Assembly (NCBI RefSeq): GCF_000152945.2 | Contig: NC_020830.1 | Location: forward strand, 2,428,501-2,492,500 | Source of the DNA: Polaribacter sp. MED152 | Lineage (GTDB): Bacteria; Bacteroidota; Bacteroidia; Flavobacteriales; Flavobacteriaceae | Direction: 5' to 3' | Length of the DNA: 64,000 bases | In this document: positions 28,301-37,093 of the stretch, piece by piece | Numbering within the stretch: the first letter of the stretch is position 1 | Layout of the letters: each line of letters begins with the position of its first letter | The notes under the pieces: model-generated | The model's input: the letters and a program-made list of their open reading frames with translations, nothing else | The model's database searches: none | What the model was told of the DNA's origin: nothing | Translations under genes and position numbers: made by a program

Positions 28301-29206
28301 AAGTCACTACCGACAACAATAGGAGCTTTATCTAATTTAAAGATATTGCAATTGACAGGTAATGAATTGACGAGTTTACCAAATGAGATTGGAGATTTAT
28401 CGAATTTGGAGAATTTAAGTATCGGTCAACAGTCAAAGGTAGAGAATAATGAAACGATAAGGACGTTAACAGCTGTTCCTGCTACATTAACAAACTTGGC
28501 AAAGCTTACTAGTTTTTCAGCAAGTTCAAACAAGATAACAGGTTTAGTAGATTTAAGTGGCATAAATACATTACGTTTTATATCTCTTGAAAATAATGAG
28601 ATTACTGATTTAAAATTAGGGGAAGTACCAACAGGAGTTAGTACCACTTATCGCATTCAGCAAAATCCATTTATCACCTGTGTAGAAGTACCTACTTCAC
28701 AAATTACTATTTGGGAGCAGCGTTTACAAAGAGATAATGGAGTAGCTATTAGCGATAATTGTACAGGATTTAGAGTTCCACAAAAAGAACGTCAGGCTTT
28801 AATAGACTTTTATAATGCTACAGGAGGAGGAGATACTTGGGAAGGAACTAATTGGGATAATGACCCAACAAGATTAACCAACGTTGGCTCTTGGGCTGGA
28901 ATAACAACAGAGGTTGTTAATAGTCAAAAACACGTTACTAAAATCAATATCACACAGTTTATAGGTATAACAGGACAAATTACAGGAGATATAGCATCAT
29001 CTATAAAAGATTTGGAAGAATTAACTGAATTAATAATTTCTTCTACAAATTCTAGTTTGAATGCTGATATTGAAAGTTTACCATCAGAAATAGGTCTTTT
29101 ATCAAAGTTGGTAAAAATAAACTTACAGAGAAATAAGCTTTCAAGTCTACCAAATGAAATAGGAGATTTACCATTATTAGAAGAATTAAATGTACTAAGA
29201 AAATGA
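25349..29206 (+). CDS. giant T9SS leucine-rich-repeat protein, N-terminal part (frameshifted)
   Basis: A 1285-aa open frame. Signal peptide at residues 1-18, then an N-cap (ERQALIDFYNATDGDNW ... W) like those starting plant-type LRR domains, then leucine-rich repeats of about 23 residues (LxxLxLxxNxLxxLPxxIGxLxx). Each module closes with a cysteine-containing C-cap (FITCVEVP ... DNC) directly followed by the next N-cap. Residues 594 onward are the first of almost three near-identical 383-aa copies. The frame ends because one extra T at 29196 turns the GTA-CAA-GAA of sister copies into GTA-CTA-AGA-AAA-TGA. Without it the gene would read on to 32660 as a single 2436-aa protein with a T9SS sorting domain. 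Probable role: adhesion or recognition at the cell surface. As sequenced, this part would reach the periplasm but lack the sorting domain. Confidence 0.85.
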   Translation: MKTKLFLFLTFFSFFVNAQVSQQERQALIDFYNATDGDNWTNNTNWDTDPNSTSDVSTWFGVTTVNSNGQEYVARLFLNSNNLVGNLPDFKNLTKLLRLEIANNTISGEIDINKLPLTLNVLQLSSNQITGSIPDLTPFTNLLHIQLTRNKFVGNVSEKLFPSSIQTISIGYNDISGTLDFRSFPDLRTIIPAESNISFLKFPSNGIISSVFNSTTSFSVKNMPNLAFIEVPNVSGFTNLREEYFDLGLRIVDYDQADQTATPNANEREALKKLYENKSYTYASTIKSDINDTEWLEIEVINGETRVTEIHATNLAVNGEMPTEIGVFTELTHLHIPSSGINTIATELKNVTKLEELYLNNNSITEIPSDFYDLVKLKTLNLNNNQIPSIANGLGNFIDLEELYFSNTQVDVIPTTIGNLKKLQILEFANTRITLLPPEIGGLIELTRLVAAPNNIASIPSEFGQLTKLQFLDFANCELSNTPAAFANLTELQTLFLNDNELQVVVGLGGFTKLKFLRLHNNRLGEDNPNFNTDLPEDMSDLVDLEELTLYNNKLTKLPANIGNLNKLTELRLENNRLTNLPESIGNIISLQQLTLDNNNLKSLPTTIGALSNLKILQLTGNELTSLPNEIGDLSNLENLSIGQQSKVENNETIRTLTAVPATLTNLAKLTSFSASSNKITGLVDLSGINTLRFISLENNEITDLKLGEVPTGVSTTYRIQQNPFITCVEVPTSQITIWEQRLQRDNGVAISDNCTGFRVPQKERQALIDFYNATGGGDTWEGTNWDNDPTRLTNVGSWAGITTEVVNSQKHVTKINITQFIGITGQITGDIASSIKDLEELTELIISSTNSSLNADIESLPSEIGLLSKLVKINLQRNKLSSLPNEIGDLPLLEELNVQENELTSLPSGIGNAVALKNLYVRNQSKVNPTTGSEQTLTSLPNEIGNINTLEILDVSSNILATLPSTIGDLDNLEDLTLDNNNLKSLPTTIGALSNLKILQLTGNELTSLPNEIGDLSNLENLSIGQQSKVENNETIRTLTAVPATLTNLAKLTSFSASSNKITGLVDLSGINTLRFISLENNEITDLKLGEVPTGVSTTYRIQQNPFITCVEVPTSQITIWEQRLQRDNGVAISDNCTGFRVPQKERQALIDFYNATGGGDTWEGTNWDNDPTRLTNVGSWAGITTEVVNSQKHVTKINITQFIGITGQITGDIASSIKDLEELTELIISSTNSSLNADIESLPSEIGLLSKLVKINLQRNKLSSLPNEIGDLPLLEELNVLRK
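27128..28276 (+). repeat. LRR tandem repeat copy 1 (1149 bp)
   Basis: First copy of a 1149-bp (383-codon) direct repeat inside the LRR gene. It covers LRRs, a C-cap, an N-cap and further LRRs, so the unit boundary is in the middle of an LRR block, as expected from unequal crossing over. Confidence 0.9.
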
Positions 29207-29426
29207 ATTAACTAGTTTGCCATCAGGTATTGGAAACGCTGTTGCATTAAAAAACTTGTATGTAAGAAATCAATCGAAGGTCAACCCAACAACAGGTAGT
29301 GAACAAACATTAACTAGTTTACCAAATGAAATTGGGAATATTAATACGCTTGAAATTTTGGATGTAAGCTCTAATATATTGGCTACTTTACCATCTACTA
29401 TTGGCGATTTAGATAATTTGGAAGAC
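28277..29426 (+). repeat. LRR tandem repeat copy 2 (1150 bp, with inserted T)
   Basis: By eye identical to copy 1 except for one inserted T at 29196, which causes the frameshift. Confidence 0.9.
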
Positions 29427-32400
29427 TTAACTTTAGATAATAATAACTTAAAGTCACTACCGACAACAATAGGAGCTTTATCTAATTTAAAGATATTGCA
29501 ATTGACAGGTAATGAATTGACGAGTTTACCAAATGAGATTGGAGATTTATCGAATTTGGAGAATTTAAGTATCGGTCAACAGTCAAAGGTAGAGAATAAT
29601 GAAACGATAAGGACGTTAACAGCTGTTCCTGCTACATTAACAAACTTGGCAAAGCTTACTAGTTTTTCAGCAAGTTCAAACAAGATAACAGGTTTAGTAG
29701 ATTTAAGTGGCATAAATACATTACGTTTTATATCTCTTGAAAATAATGAGATTACTGATTTAAAATTAGGGGAAGTACCAACAGGAGTTAGTACCACTTA
29801 TCGCATTCAGCAAAATCCATTTATCACCTGTGTAGAAGTACCTACTTCACAAATTACTATTTGGGAGCAGCGTTTACAAAGAGATAATGGAGTAGCTATT
29901 AGCGATAATTGTACAGGATTTAGAGTTCCACAAAAAGAACGTCAGGCTTTAATAGACTTTTATAATGCTACAGGAGGAGGAGATACTTGGGAAGGAACTA
30001 ATTGGGATAATGACCCAACAAGATTAACCAACGTTGGCTCTTGGGCTGGAATAACAACAGAGGTTGTTAATAGTCAAAAACACGTTACTAAAATCAATAT
30101 CACACAGTTTATAGGTATAACAGGACAAATTACAGGAGATATAGCATCATCTATAAAGGATTTGGAAGAATTAACTGAATTAATAATTTCTTCTACAAAT
30201 TCTAGTTTGAATGCTGATATTGAAAGTTTACCATCAGAAATAGGTCTTTTATCAAAGTTGGTAAAAATAAACTTACAGAGAAATAAGCTTTCAAGTCTAC
30301 CAAATGAAATAGGAGATTTACCATTATTAGAAGAATTAAATGTACAAGAAAATGAATTAACTAGTTTGCCATCAGGTATTGGAAACGCTGTTGCATTAAA
30401 AAACTTGTATGTAAGAAATCAATCGAAGGTCAACCCAACAACAGGTAGTGAACAAACATTAACTAGTTTACCAAATGAAATTGGGAATATTAATACGCTT
30501 GAAATTTTGGATGTAAGCTCTAATTTAATTAGTGAATTGCAATTCAATTTTGAAAAATTAGAAAAACTAAAAACTTTAAACTTAAATTACAACAGAATAT
30601 CAGGTAATTTAGATTTAATTAACCAAAAAGTAATTACATCTTTAAATATTCAGTATAATAATATTAATACTTTAAAATTAAATGTGTCACCAACAACATT
30701 TGGTTCTAATGTAGGAAGTTTTTCAGCAAATAGAAACGCTCTAGGTTGTATAGAAGTACCAACAGATGAGTTAGTGGCTTGGCAATTGTCTGAAGCAAAT
30801 GAAGCAAATAATAAAATAGATAATGGTGTAGTCTATTCAGACAATTGTGCAGCAGTTACCAACAATTCTATTCCAGATACAGAAAGAGACGCTTTAATTG
30901 CTTTATATAACAACACAAAAGGCGATGATTGGAGAAACGATTTATCTGGTTCTTATAATGGGGTGACTTGGGTTAATGATGCTACTCAAAAAAGAAATGT
31001 AGGTGCTTGGTTTGGGGTAACTACTGCAATAATTAACGGTCAAAAACATGTTGCCAAAGTTGAGTTGAATAGCAATCTATTGGATGGTACTATTCCATCA
31101 GTAATTAAAAATTTAACGCAATTAAAGGAGCTAGAATTCAATAGTAATGCTATTTCAGAAATTCCTTCTGAAATAGGTGACTTGGCTAATTTGGAACAAC
31201 TAACGTTTACGAATCAATATCATTCTGAGAACCAAGAATATGTTTTAAAGAGCATCCCAACAGAAATTAATAACATTGTCTCTTTAAAAAGATTAGAATT
31301 AAGCTCTAATCAATTAGAAGGAAATTTAGATTTTTCAAATTTGGTTAATTTAGACAATTTATCAGTTTCATCTAATCAAATAACAGGTTTAAGAATAGGC
31401 ACTTCGCCATCAGTTTTTGATAATGGCTATGATTCTGAAAGACAGTATCGTAGAAGTTTTGATTTTTCAAATCAATATTTAAATTGTGTTGCTGTGCCTC
31501 AAAATACAGTTGCAGATTGGGAAGCAAGTTCTTTTGCAACAAGTGCACCAAGTATTGTTTGGGGGCAAGATTGTACGCTTTATAACAATGTGCCTGAGAA
31601 AGAAATTCAAGCTTTAGTAGATTTGTATAATAATTTAGATGGTGCAAATTGGGTTAATAAAACCAATTGGGATGGTAATTTAGCTAGAGCAATGATAAAC
31701 AACCCATTTAACGCTACTAAATGGCAAGGTATAACTACTAAAATAGTAAATGGAGAAAAACATATAACAGATATATCGCTTAGTAATAATGGCTTGAAGG
31801 GTGAACTACCAGAAAGTTTTGGAGATTTAACGAAGCTAGTAAACTTACAATTAAGTTCTAATGAAATTTCAGGTAATCTTCCCGCAAGTTTTGGTAATTT
31901 AACTGCATTAAAAGCTATTTATTTAAATAGTAATTCTATAGAAGGTTTACCTGTAGAGTTAGGTAATTTGTCAACCTTAGAAACTGTTTATCTTCAAAAT
32001 AATGAAATCTTTGGTCAATTACCAGACTTGACAAATAATGCAAACTTGGCACAATTATTTATTAATGGTAATAAACTGCAATTTGGAGATTTTGAAAATG
32101 AATTCAATTCATATCAAAATTTACAGGCATTTAGTTACACAAATCAAGCTAAGGTTGGTGAAGAACAAGTTATAGATTTTGGCGAAGGTTATAGTACAAC
32201 CTTTACAGCAGAAGTGTCAGGTGTAAATAATACATATCAATGGTATAAGAACTTTTCATCAATTACAAATGAAACAAATAAAACTTTAGTAATAACTAAC
32301 GCTAATCAGCAAGATGCAGGTTCATATTATTGTAAAGTGTCTAATACAGTAATAACTAATTTAGATATTGACACAGAAACAATTACACTAAATTTTGATG

Positions 32401-32660
32401 CTGCTCTTTCTACAGAGGATAATAGTCTAATAAATGAGATTTCTTTATATCCAAACCCAGTAAGTGGAATATTACAGATCAAAATTAGTAATGACATTTC
32501 AATAGAAGAAGTAGAAGTATTTAACACTATTGGAAAAAAAGTTAGAGTATTTCATAAACCAAAAGATATAATTAATCTTACCAGTTTATCTAAAGGTATT
32601 TACATAATTAATATGATTACAGAAAAAGGAAAAGTTACAAAAAGAATAGTGAAAAAGTAA
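29217..32660 (+). CDS. giant LRR protein, C-terminal part with Ig-like and T9SS domains
   Basis: A continuation of the frameshifted LRR gene in the next frame (in phase from about 29197); the TTG at 29217 is not a credible start. It holds the rest of repeat copy 2, copy 3, then two diverged modules starting ERDALIALYNNTKGDDW and EIQALVDLYNNLDGANW. An Ig-like domain follows (about residues 985-1060, with YQWYKN ... DAGSYYCKVSN), then a T9SS type A sorting domain over the last 75 residues (LYPNPVSGILQI ... KRIVKK). Alone it has no signal peptide and would not be exported. The intact protein would be a very long solenoid held at the surface by the T9SS. Confidence 0.8.
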   Translation: MPSGIGNAVALKNLYVRNQSKVNPTTGSEQTLTSLPNEIGNINTLEILDVSSNILATLPSTIGDLDNLEDLTLDNNNLKSLPTTIGALSNLKILQLTGNELTSLPNEIGDLSNLENLSIGQQSKVENNETIRTLTAVPATLTNLAKLTSFSASSNKITGLVDLSGINTLRFISLENNEITDLKLGEVPTGVSTTYRIQQNPFITCVEVPTSQITIWEQRLQRDNGVAISDNCTGFRVPQKERQALIDFYNATGGGDTWEGTNWDNDPTRLTNVGSWAGITTEVVNSQKHVTKINITQFIGITGQITGDIASSIKDLEELTELIISSTNSSLNADIESLPSEIGLLSKLVKINLQRNKLSSLPNEIGDLPLLEELNVQENELTSLPSGIGNAVALKNLYVRNQSKVNPTTGSEQTLTSLPNEIGNINTLEILDVSSNLISELQFNFEKLEKLKTLNLNYNRISGNLDLINQKVITSLNIQYNNINTLKLNVSPTTFGSNVGSFSANRNALGCIEVPTDELVAWQLSEANEANNKIDNGVVYSDNCAAVTNNSIPDTERDALIALYNNTKGDDWRNDLSGSYNGVTWVNDATQKRNVGAWFGVTTAIINGQKHVAKVELNSNLLDGTIPSVIKNLTQLKELEFNSNAISEIPSEIGDLANLEQLTFTNQYHSENQEYVLKSIPTEINNIVSLKRLELSSNQLEGNLDFSNLVNLDNLSVSSNQITGLRIGTSPSVFDNGYDSERQYRRSFDFSNQYLNCVAVPQNTVADWEASSFATSAPSIVWGQDCTLYNNVPEKEIQALVDLYNNLDGANWVNKTNWDGNLARAMINNPFNATKWQGITTKIVNGEKHITDISLSNNGLKGELPESFGDLTKLVNLQLSSNEISGNLPASFGNLTALKAIYLNSNSIEGLPVELGNLSTLETVYLQNNEIFGQLPDLTNNANLAQLFINGNKLQFGDFENEFNSYQNLQAFSYTNQAKVGEEQVIDFGEGYSTTFTAEVSGVNNTYQWYKNFSSITNETNKTLVITNANQQDAGSYYCKVSNTVITNLDIDTETITLNFDAALSTEDNSLINEISLYPNPVSGILQIKISNDISIEEVEVFNTIGKKVRVFHKPKDIINLTSLSKGIYIINMITEKGKVTKRIVKK
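29427..30524 (+). repeat. LRR tandem repeat copy 3 (partial, 1098 bp)
   Basis: Third copy, ending at 30524 where the sequence changes to a diverged LRR. One synonymous difference seen (G at 30158 for A), otherwise identical by eye to copy 1. Confidence 0.9.
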
Positions 32661-32684
32661 AAAGTGTTTTTTAATTATGTTAGT

Positions 32685-32718
32685 AAACCAGATGCTTGTA
32701 AAGTGTCTGGTTTTTTTA
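32685..32718 (+). terminator. LRR gene terminator
   Basis: Stem AAACCAGA (32685-32692) / TCTGGTTT (32706-32713) followed by a T-run. Confidence 0.75.
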
Positions 32719-32739
32719 TATTTATAAAAAATTAGGCGG

Positions 32740-33771
32740 ATGAAAAATCATATATCAGTAAAACGAATTTTTCAACAAATTAAGGCAGATGCTATAGGTA
32801 AAGATTCACATAGAGGAATTACGTTAACCTATGCTTGGCTGGCCAATCAATTTGGACATATATCTCTGGGTTTCATTCCATCATTTCTAGTATATCAATT
32901 ATTTGATGTAACTCCTTTAAAATCTGCATTGTACGTAAGTTTATTTTGGCTTTGTTTTGAAGCCTATAATTTTTTAGGTCCTTTATTACTTAAAAAAGAA
33001 TCGCAATCGGATGCTGTTTATATACCTAAAAAATCCAATTATAAGTTTAAACCCAAATGGCTTAATGTTGCTTTTGACACCTTTACTGATGTTTGTTTTT
33101 TTGCTTTAGGAGCTTGTTTATTTTGCCTTAGCATGATTGGTTTTGAGAATAAAACAATAAACATAGTTTTCATAGTGCTTTTCATTTATTTGTTAATTGC
33201 TGGCAGGTATTGGTTCATTACTAAAATGTATCAATTTTATGCACGTTTCCCTTTTCAGTTTAGATTAAGTCAGTGGGATTTTAACATCAGTAAAGGTCAA
33301 AAAGATATTGTTGATGACTTTTTGAGTGCTACAGATGTTGGAAATCATTTGTTAATTTATGGTAATTTAAATACAGGGAAAACTAGTTTGGGAGTAGGTA
33401 TTTTAAATGAATTAAGTATAAAGAATTATGCCTGTTTGTATGTAAATGCCATTAAATTGTACAATTATCTTTTTAAAGATGAGAATGACGTGTTAGAAGC
33501 TCATGAAATTTGGGATTGGAGAGGAGCCGAGTTTTTAATGATAGATGATATAAATCCAACAGATCCTATAAAGGAAGAACTTATAAAACCTGAAAAGTTA
33601 TTGTCCTTTATAGATAATTTTGGAAAACCAAATTGTAACAATAGAAAAACGTTGCAAAATAAAAACGTAATATGGGTTTTAGGCAATAGAGAAATTGCTA
33701 CAGATTCTTGGGCAGCAATGCTTATTTCAATGGGAATTCAACAAGATAAAATTAGCACGATAATTCTGTAA
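32740..33771 (+). CDS. membrane-anchored P-loop ATPase (AAA/DnaC-like), unknown function
   Basis: A 343-aa protein. Residues 40-160 hold about four hydrophobic segments in two pairs (38-55, 62-84, 112-134, 140-160), and residues 180-343 form a nucleotide-binding domain. Walker A is G208-N-L-N-T-G-K-T215, Walker B is FLMIDD ending D269-D270, and N316 in WVLGNRE could be sensor 1. The layout resembles DnaC/IstB-type AAA ATPases attached to a membrane hairpin domain; an arginine finger is not evident. No named family recognised. It follows the LRR gene terminator by about 20 bp and is convergent with the PAS-LuxR gene, two bases away. It could drive remodelling of a membrane partner; that is speculation. 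Confidence 0.7.
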   Translation: MKNHISVKRIFQQIKADAIGKDSHRGITLTYAWLANQFGHISLGFIPSFLVYQLFDVTPLKSALYVSLFWLCFEAYNFLGPLLLKKESQSDAVYIPKKSNYKFKPKWLNVAFDTFTDVCFFALGACLFCLSMIGFENKTINIVFIVLFIYLLIAGRYWFITKMYQFYARFPFQFRLSQWDFNISKGQKDIVDDFLSATDVGNHLLIYGNLNTGKTSLGVGILNELSIKNYACLYVNAIKLYNYLFKDENDVLEAHEIWDWRGAEFLMIDDINPTDPIKEELIKPEKLLSFIDNFGKPNCNNRKTLQNKNVIWVLGNREIATDSWAAMLISMGIQQDKISTIIL

Positions 33772-33773
33772 GA

Positions 33774-34502
33774 TTATAGAATATAATTATCGTAAGAAAA
33801 ACTAATTAAATGTGGTAAACTGTTTACTTTAAATCTTTTATATAAAGGTATGATGCGCTTTTCTATCGCAGACTGACTCACATTTAGCTTATTAGCAATC
33901 TCTTTAAAGGCAAATCCTTTTGCAGCTAGTTCTAATGCTTCTTTTTCTCTATTAGAAATACGAAATTCACTAAAAAGTTCTTGGTCTAAACTTTCTTCAA
34001 AATTAGAAGTTTCTGGTCCAAAAACTGCATATTGCATAATGTTTCCTAACTTTCTGGAATGTAATTTTTCTGATATTCCAATAACTTCAAGAATTTGTCC
34101 ATTATGAGATTTGTATATACCTACTCTTGAGAATAAAGGAACTATGGTTCCGTTCTTATGTATTTTTTCTACTTCAATTGTAAAACTGTATTTATCTAAA
34201 TCCTTATCTAAAGTATTTAAGTATTGCAGAGCTTTGTCATTCAATTCATTAGAAAAATTAAAGTGTCTTTTAGAGGTGGAATTTACAATTTTATAAAGGG
34301 TAATTTCATCATTTTTATAACCCAACAATTCTTCCCATCCATTAGCAAATACCATTCTTTGTTTTACAAAAGAATAGATATAAACAGCTTGCCCCATAAA
34401 TAGCGGAACCTTCTCTTTATATTCATTATACAAAGGATCTTCAATGTCAAAAGGAACATCAGAAACTCTTTCTCTAGTGTATTTACCAAACTCACTTTTC
34501 AT
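33774..34502 (-). CDS. PAS-LuxR transcriptional regulator
   Basis: About 242 aa, counted from the ATG at 34502; a TTG five codons upstream extends the frame but is less likely. A PAS domain covers about residues 33-150 (MVFANGWEELLGYKNDEI ... KNGTIVPLFSRVGIYKS), with no obvious heme or flavin ligand. A LuxR helix-turn-helix covers about 180-240 (RISNREKEALELAAKGFAFKEIANKL ... SAIEKRIIPLYKRFKV). It is probably a cytosolic sensor-regulator. It faces the P-loop ATPase gene, stop to stop, two bases apart. It is the third regulator within 12 kb of the LRR gene. Confidence 0.85.
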   Translation of the reverse strand: MKSEFGKYTRERVSDVPFDIEDPLYNEYKEKVPLFMGQAVYIYSFVKQRMVFANGWEELLGYKNDEITLYKIVNSTSKRHFNFSNELNDKALQYLNTLDKDLDKYSFTIEVEKIHKNGTIVPLFSRVGIYKSHNGQILEVIGISEKLHSRKLGNIMQYAVFGPETSNFEESLDQELFSEFRISNREKEALELAAKGFAFKEIANKLNVSQSAIEKRIIPLYKRFKVNSLPHLISFSYDNYIL

Positions 34503-34647
34503 AAGTCTAAGATACAAAAACTGCGTAAAAACACAGTTGTAAATTATAGAATACTAGCTTATTTTTGATATAAATCTATTGAACAAGAAATAAAAATTGC
34601 TATGAAAAGAAATGTTTGATATATTTATTATAATCCTCCAAGATAAG

Positions 34648-34682
34648 CCTTTACTAATAAGTTAATTAGTAAAGGTTTTTTA
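34648..34682 (+). terminator. hairpin at the end of the MMPL transporter gene
   Basis: Perfect 11-bp stem CCTTTACTAAT (34648-34658) / ATTAGTAAAGG (34665-34675). The T-run follows on the plus strand only, while the adjacent gene is on the minus strand, so its use as that gene's terminator is doubtful. Confidence 0.45.
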
Positions 34683-37058
34683 TTTAGAAGGCTCTTCTAA
34701 ATCTTTGGGTGGTATAATTTTCATTGCAGGTTCTCTGAACACTTTTTTGTTGGCAATCTTCTTTTCGAATGTTAAAAGTAAAGATGGTAAAAGTAGTAGG
34801 TTAGATACCATTGCTAATAATAGTGTTACAGAAACCAAACCACCAAGTGCAATTGTACCTCCAAAGCTAGAAAGTGTAAATACTAAAAAGCCAAAAAATA
34901 ATACAATTGATGTGTAGAACATACTCACTCCAGTTTCACGCAAAGCTGCATAAACAGAGGGTTTAATTTTCCATTTATTTGAGATCAATTCCTGTCTGTA
35001 TTTTGCTAGGAAATGTATAGTATCATCAACAGAAATTCCAAATGCTATACTAAATACTAATATCGTTGATGGTTTTATTGGAATATCTAAAAAGCCCATA
35101 AGACCTGCTGTAATTAACAATGGTAATATGTTAGGAATTAGAGAAATTAGTATCATTTGCGGTGATCTAAACATCCAAGCCATAAACAATGCAATCAGTA
35201 AAATGGCTAAGGATAAAGAGAATACCAAATTGGTTATTAAATAATTTGTTCCTTTAATAAATACTAAGGCTTTACCTGTAATAGAAACAGCATACTTTTC
35301 AGAAGGAAACTCCTTATCAATTACAGCTTGTAAACGTTCTTGAATAATATCCATTTTATCTGTACCAATATCTTTCATAAACGTGGTAATTCTTGCATAA
35401 CGTCCTGTAGAATCTACAAAAGTATTCAGCATTCCAGCATCAGAATTAGAGTTTTTGGTATAAGAAAATATATAACTTTGTTCTTGACTTGTGGGCAACT
35501 GATAGTATTTTGGATTCCCCTTATAATAGGCTTGCTTAGAGTATTTAACCAAATTAACTATTGATATTGGCTTAGATAATTCAGGAAAAGATTCAATAGT
35601 TTCATTAAGTTCATCCATCTTTTTCAAGGTGGATAATTTCATAACACCTTTGTCCTTTTTAGTATCTATAAAAATTTCTAAAGGCATAATACCACCAAAT
35701 TCTTTTTCGAAAAATTTAATGTCTTTATAGAAGCCCATACTTTTAGGCATGTCTTCTATTAAGCTACCAGAAACTCTAATTTTATAAACACCAATAATAC
35801 CTAAAACAATAACAATAACTGTGGCAAAATAAATGGCAATTCTTTGTTCTTTTACGGTTTTTTCCATCCAATTTACCACATTTTCAATCCATCTTCTTTC
35901 TAAATGATTTAAATGCTTCTTTTTAGGTAAAGGCATAAAACTGTATATGATTGGAATAATCAATAAAGCAAGAATAAATATACTTACAATATTTACGGAA
36001 GCTAGAATTCCAAATTCACGTAAAAGCGAACTTTTTACAAATACAAAGGTTGCAAAACCAGATGCAGTTGTAATATTGGTCATTAAAGTAGCATTCCCAA
36101 TTTTAGAAATTACTCTTTGTAATGCCTTCGCTTGCTGACCGTGTTTTTTTATTTCTTGTTGATACTTATTAATTAAGAATACAGCATTTGGTACACCAAT
36201 AACAATTATTAAAGGTGGTATTAAGGCTGATAATACTGTGATTTCAAATCGAAATAAACCAATAAATCCAAAAGCCCAAGTTACACCAACCATTACTACT
36301 AAAAGAGTGATGAATGTTGCTCTGTAAGACCTAAAGAAGAAGAAAAATATTACTGCTGTTATTAAAAGGGCACCACCAACAAATAAAATTATCTCATCTT
36401 GAATGTTTTGGGCGTTTAATGTTCTAATATATGGCATACCAGAAATTCGAACATCTACATTGTAATCCTTTTCAAATTTTTCAATAATGGGAATTAATGT
36501 ATTGAAGATGAAATCTCTCCTTTTCGGAGTATTTATAATTTCTCTTTTAATGTAAATGGCAGTCTGTAAAGTACCAGTCTCCTTATTAAATAGAAGATTG
36601 TCGTAGAAAGGTAGCTTTTCAAAAAGTTGATCTTTTATAGTTTCAACTTCTGCTTTAGTAGAAGGCTCTTTATCATATAAAGGCTCTAAAATAAATTTTC
36701 GTTGTTTACGGTCTGCTTTTAATTTTTGAACATCAGCAATAGAAAGTGTAAAGTCAATTTCATCTAAATCATTAAATTGATTAACTAAACTATTCCAAGC
36801 ATTAAATTTGGCTGGTGTAAATACTGTAGAATCTTTAATACCTAAAATAACCAGGTTGCCTTCTTCACCAAAAATTTCTAAAAATTTGTTGTATTCTAAA
36901 TTAGCTTCATGATTTTCTGGTAACAAATTAGCTTCTGTATATGAAAATTTCATATACTTCATTTGAGAAGCCAACAAAGCTGTAATTATTGCAATGCCTA
37001 TTAAAACCAAATAACGGTTTCTTAAGATGATACCTGCAACTTTAGTCCAAAAATTCAT
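34680..37058 (-). CDS. MMPL/RND-family transporter
   Basis: A 792-aa inner membrane protein with the classic RND layout: one N-terminal helix, a large periplasmic loop (about residues 35-215), five helices, a short cytosolic region, one helix (about 405-425), a second periplasmic loop and five C-terminal helices. The SIAFGISVDDTIHFLAKYR motif in the second half is typical of MMPL/SSD members that move lipids or hydrophobic compounds. No adaptor or outer membrane channel gene is adjacent, so it is not a classic tripartite drug pump. It follows frr on the same strand, but a terminator separates them. Confidence 0.88.
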   Translation of the reverse strand: MNFWTKVAGIILRNRYLVLIGIAIITALLASQMKYMKFSYTEANLLPENHEANLEYNKFLEIFGEEGNLVILGIKDSTVFTPAKFNAWNSLVNQFNDLDEIDFTLSIADVQKLKADRKQRKFILEPLYDKEPSTKAEVETIKDQLFEKLPFYDNLLFNKETGTLQTAIYIKREIINTPKRRDFIFNTLIPIIEKFEKDYNVDVRISGMPYIRTLNAQNIQDEIILFVGGALLITAVIFFFFFRSYRATFITLLVVMVGVTWAFGFIGLFRFEITVLSALIPPLIIVIGVPNAVFLINKYQQEIKKHGQQAKALQRVISKIGNATLMTNITTASGFATFVFVKSSLLREFGILASVNIVSIFILALLIIPIIYSFMPLPKKKHLNHLERRWIENVVNWMEKTVKEQRIAIYFATVIVIVLGIIGVYKIRVSGSLIEDMPKSMGFYKDIKFFEKEFGGIMPLEIFIDTKKDKGVMKLSTLKKMDELNETIESFPELSKPISIVNLVKYSKQAYYKGNPKYYQLPTSQEQSYIFSYTKNSNSDAGMLNTFVDSTGRYARITTFMKDIGTDKMDIIQERLQAVIDKEFPSEKYAVSITGKALVFIKGTNYLITNLVFSLSLAILLIALFMAWMFRSPQMILISLIPNILPLLITAGLMGFLDIPIKPSTILVFSIAFGISVDDTIHFLAKYRQELISNKWKIKPSVYAALRETGVSMFYTSIVLFFGFLVFTLSSFGGTIALGGLVSVTLLLAMVSNLLLLPSLLLTFEKKIANKKVFREPAMKIIPPKDLEEPSK

Positions 37059-37093
37059 TCACTATTTTTATAAAGGGTAATTGTATTGATAAA

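Noticed and set aside
25284..32660. LRR repeats considered as a CRISPR-like or mobile-element array
   Set aside because: The 1149-bp units are coding and in frame, with no spacers, terminal inverted repeats or transposase.
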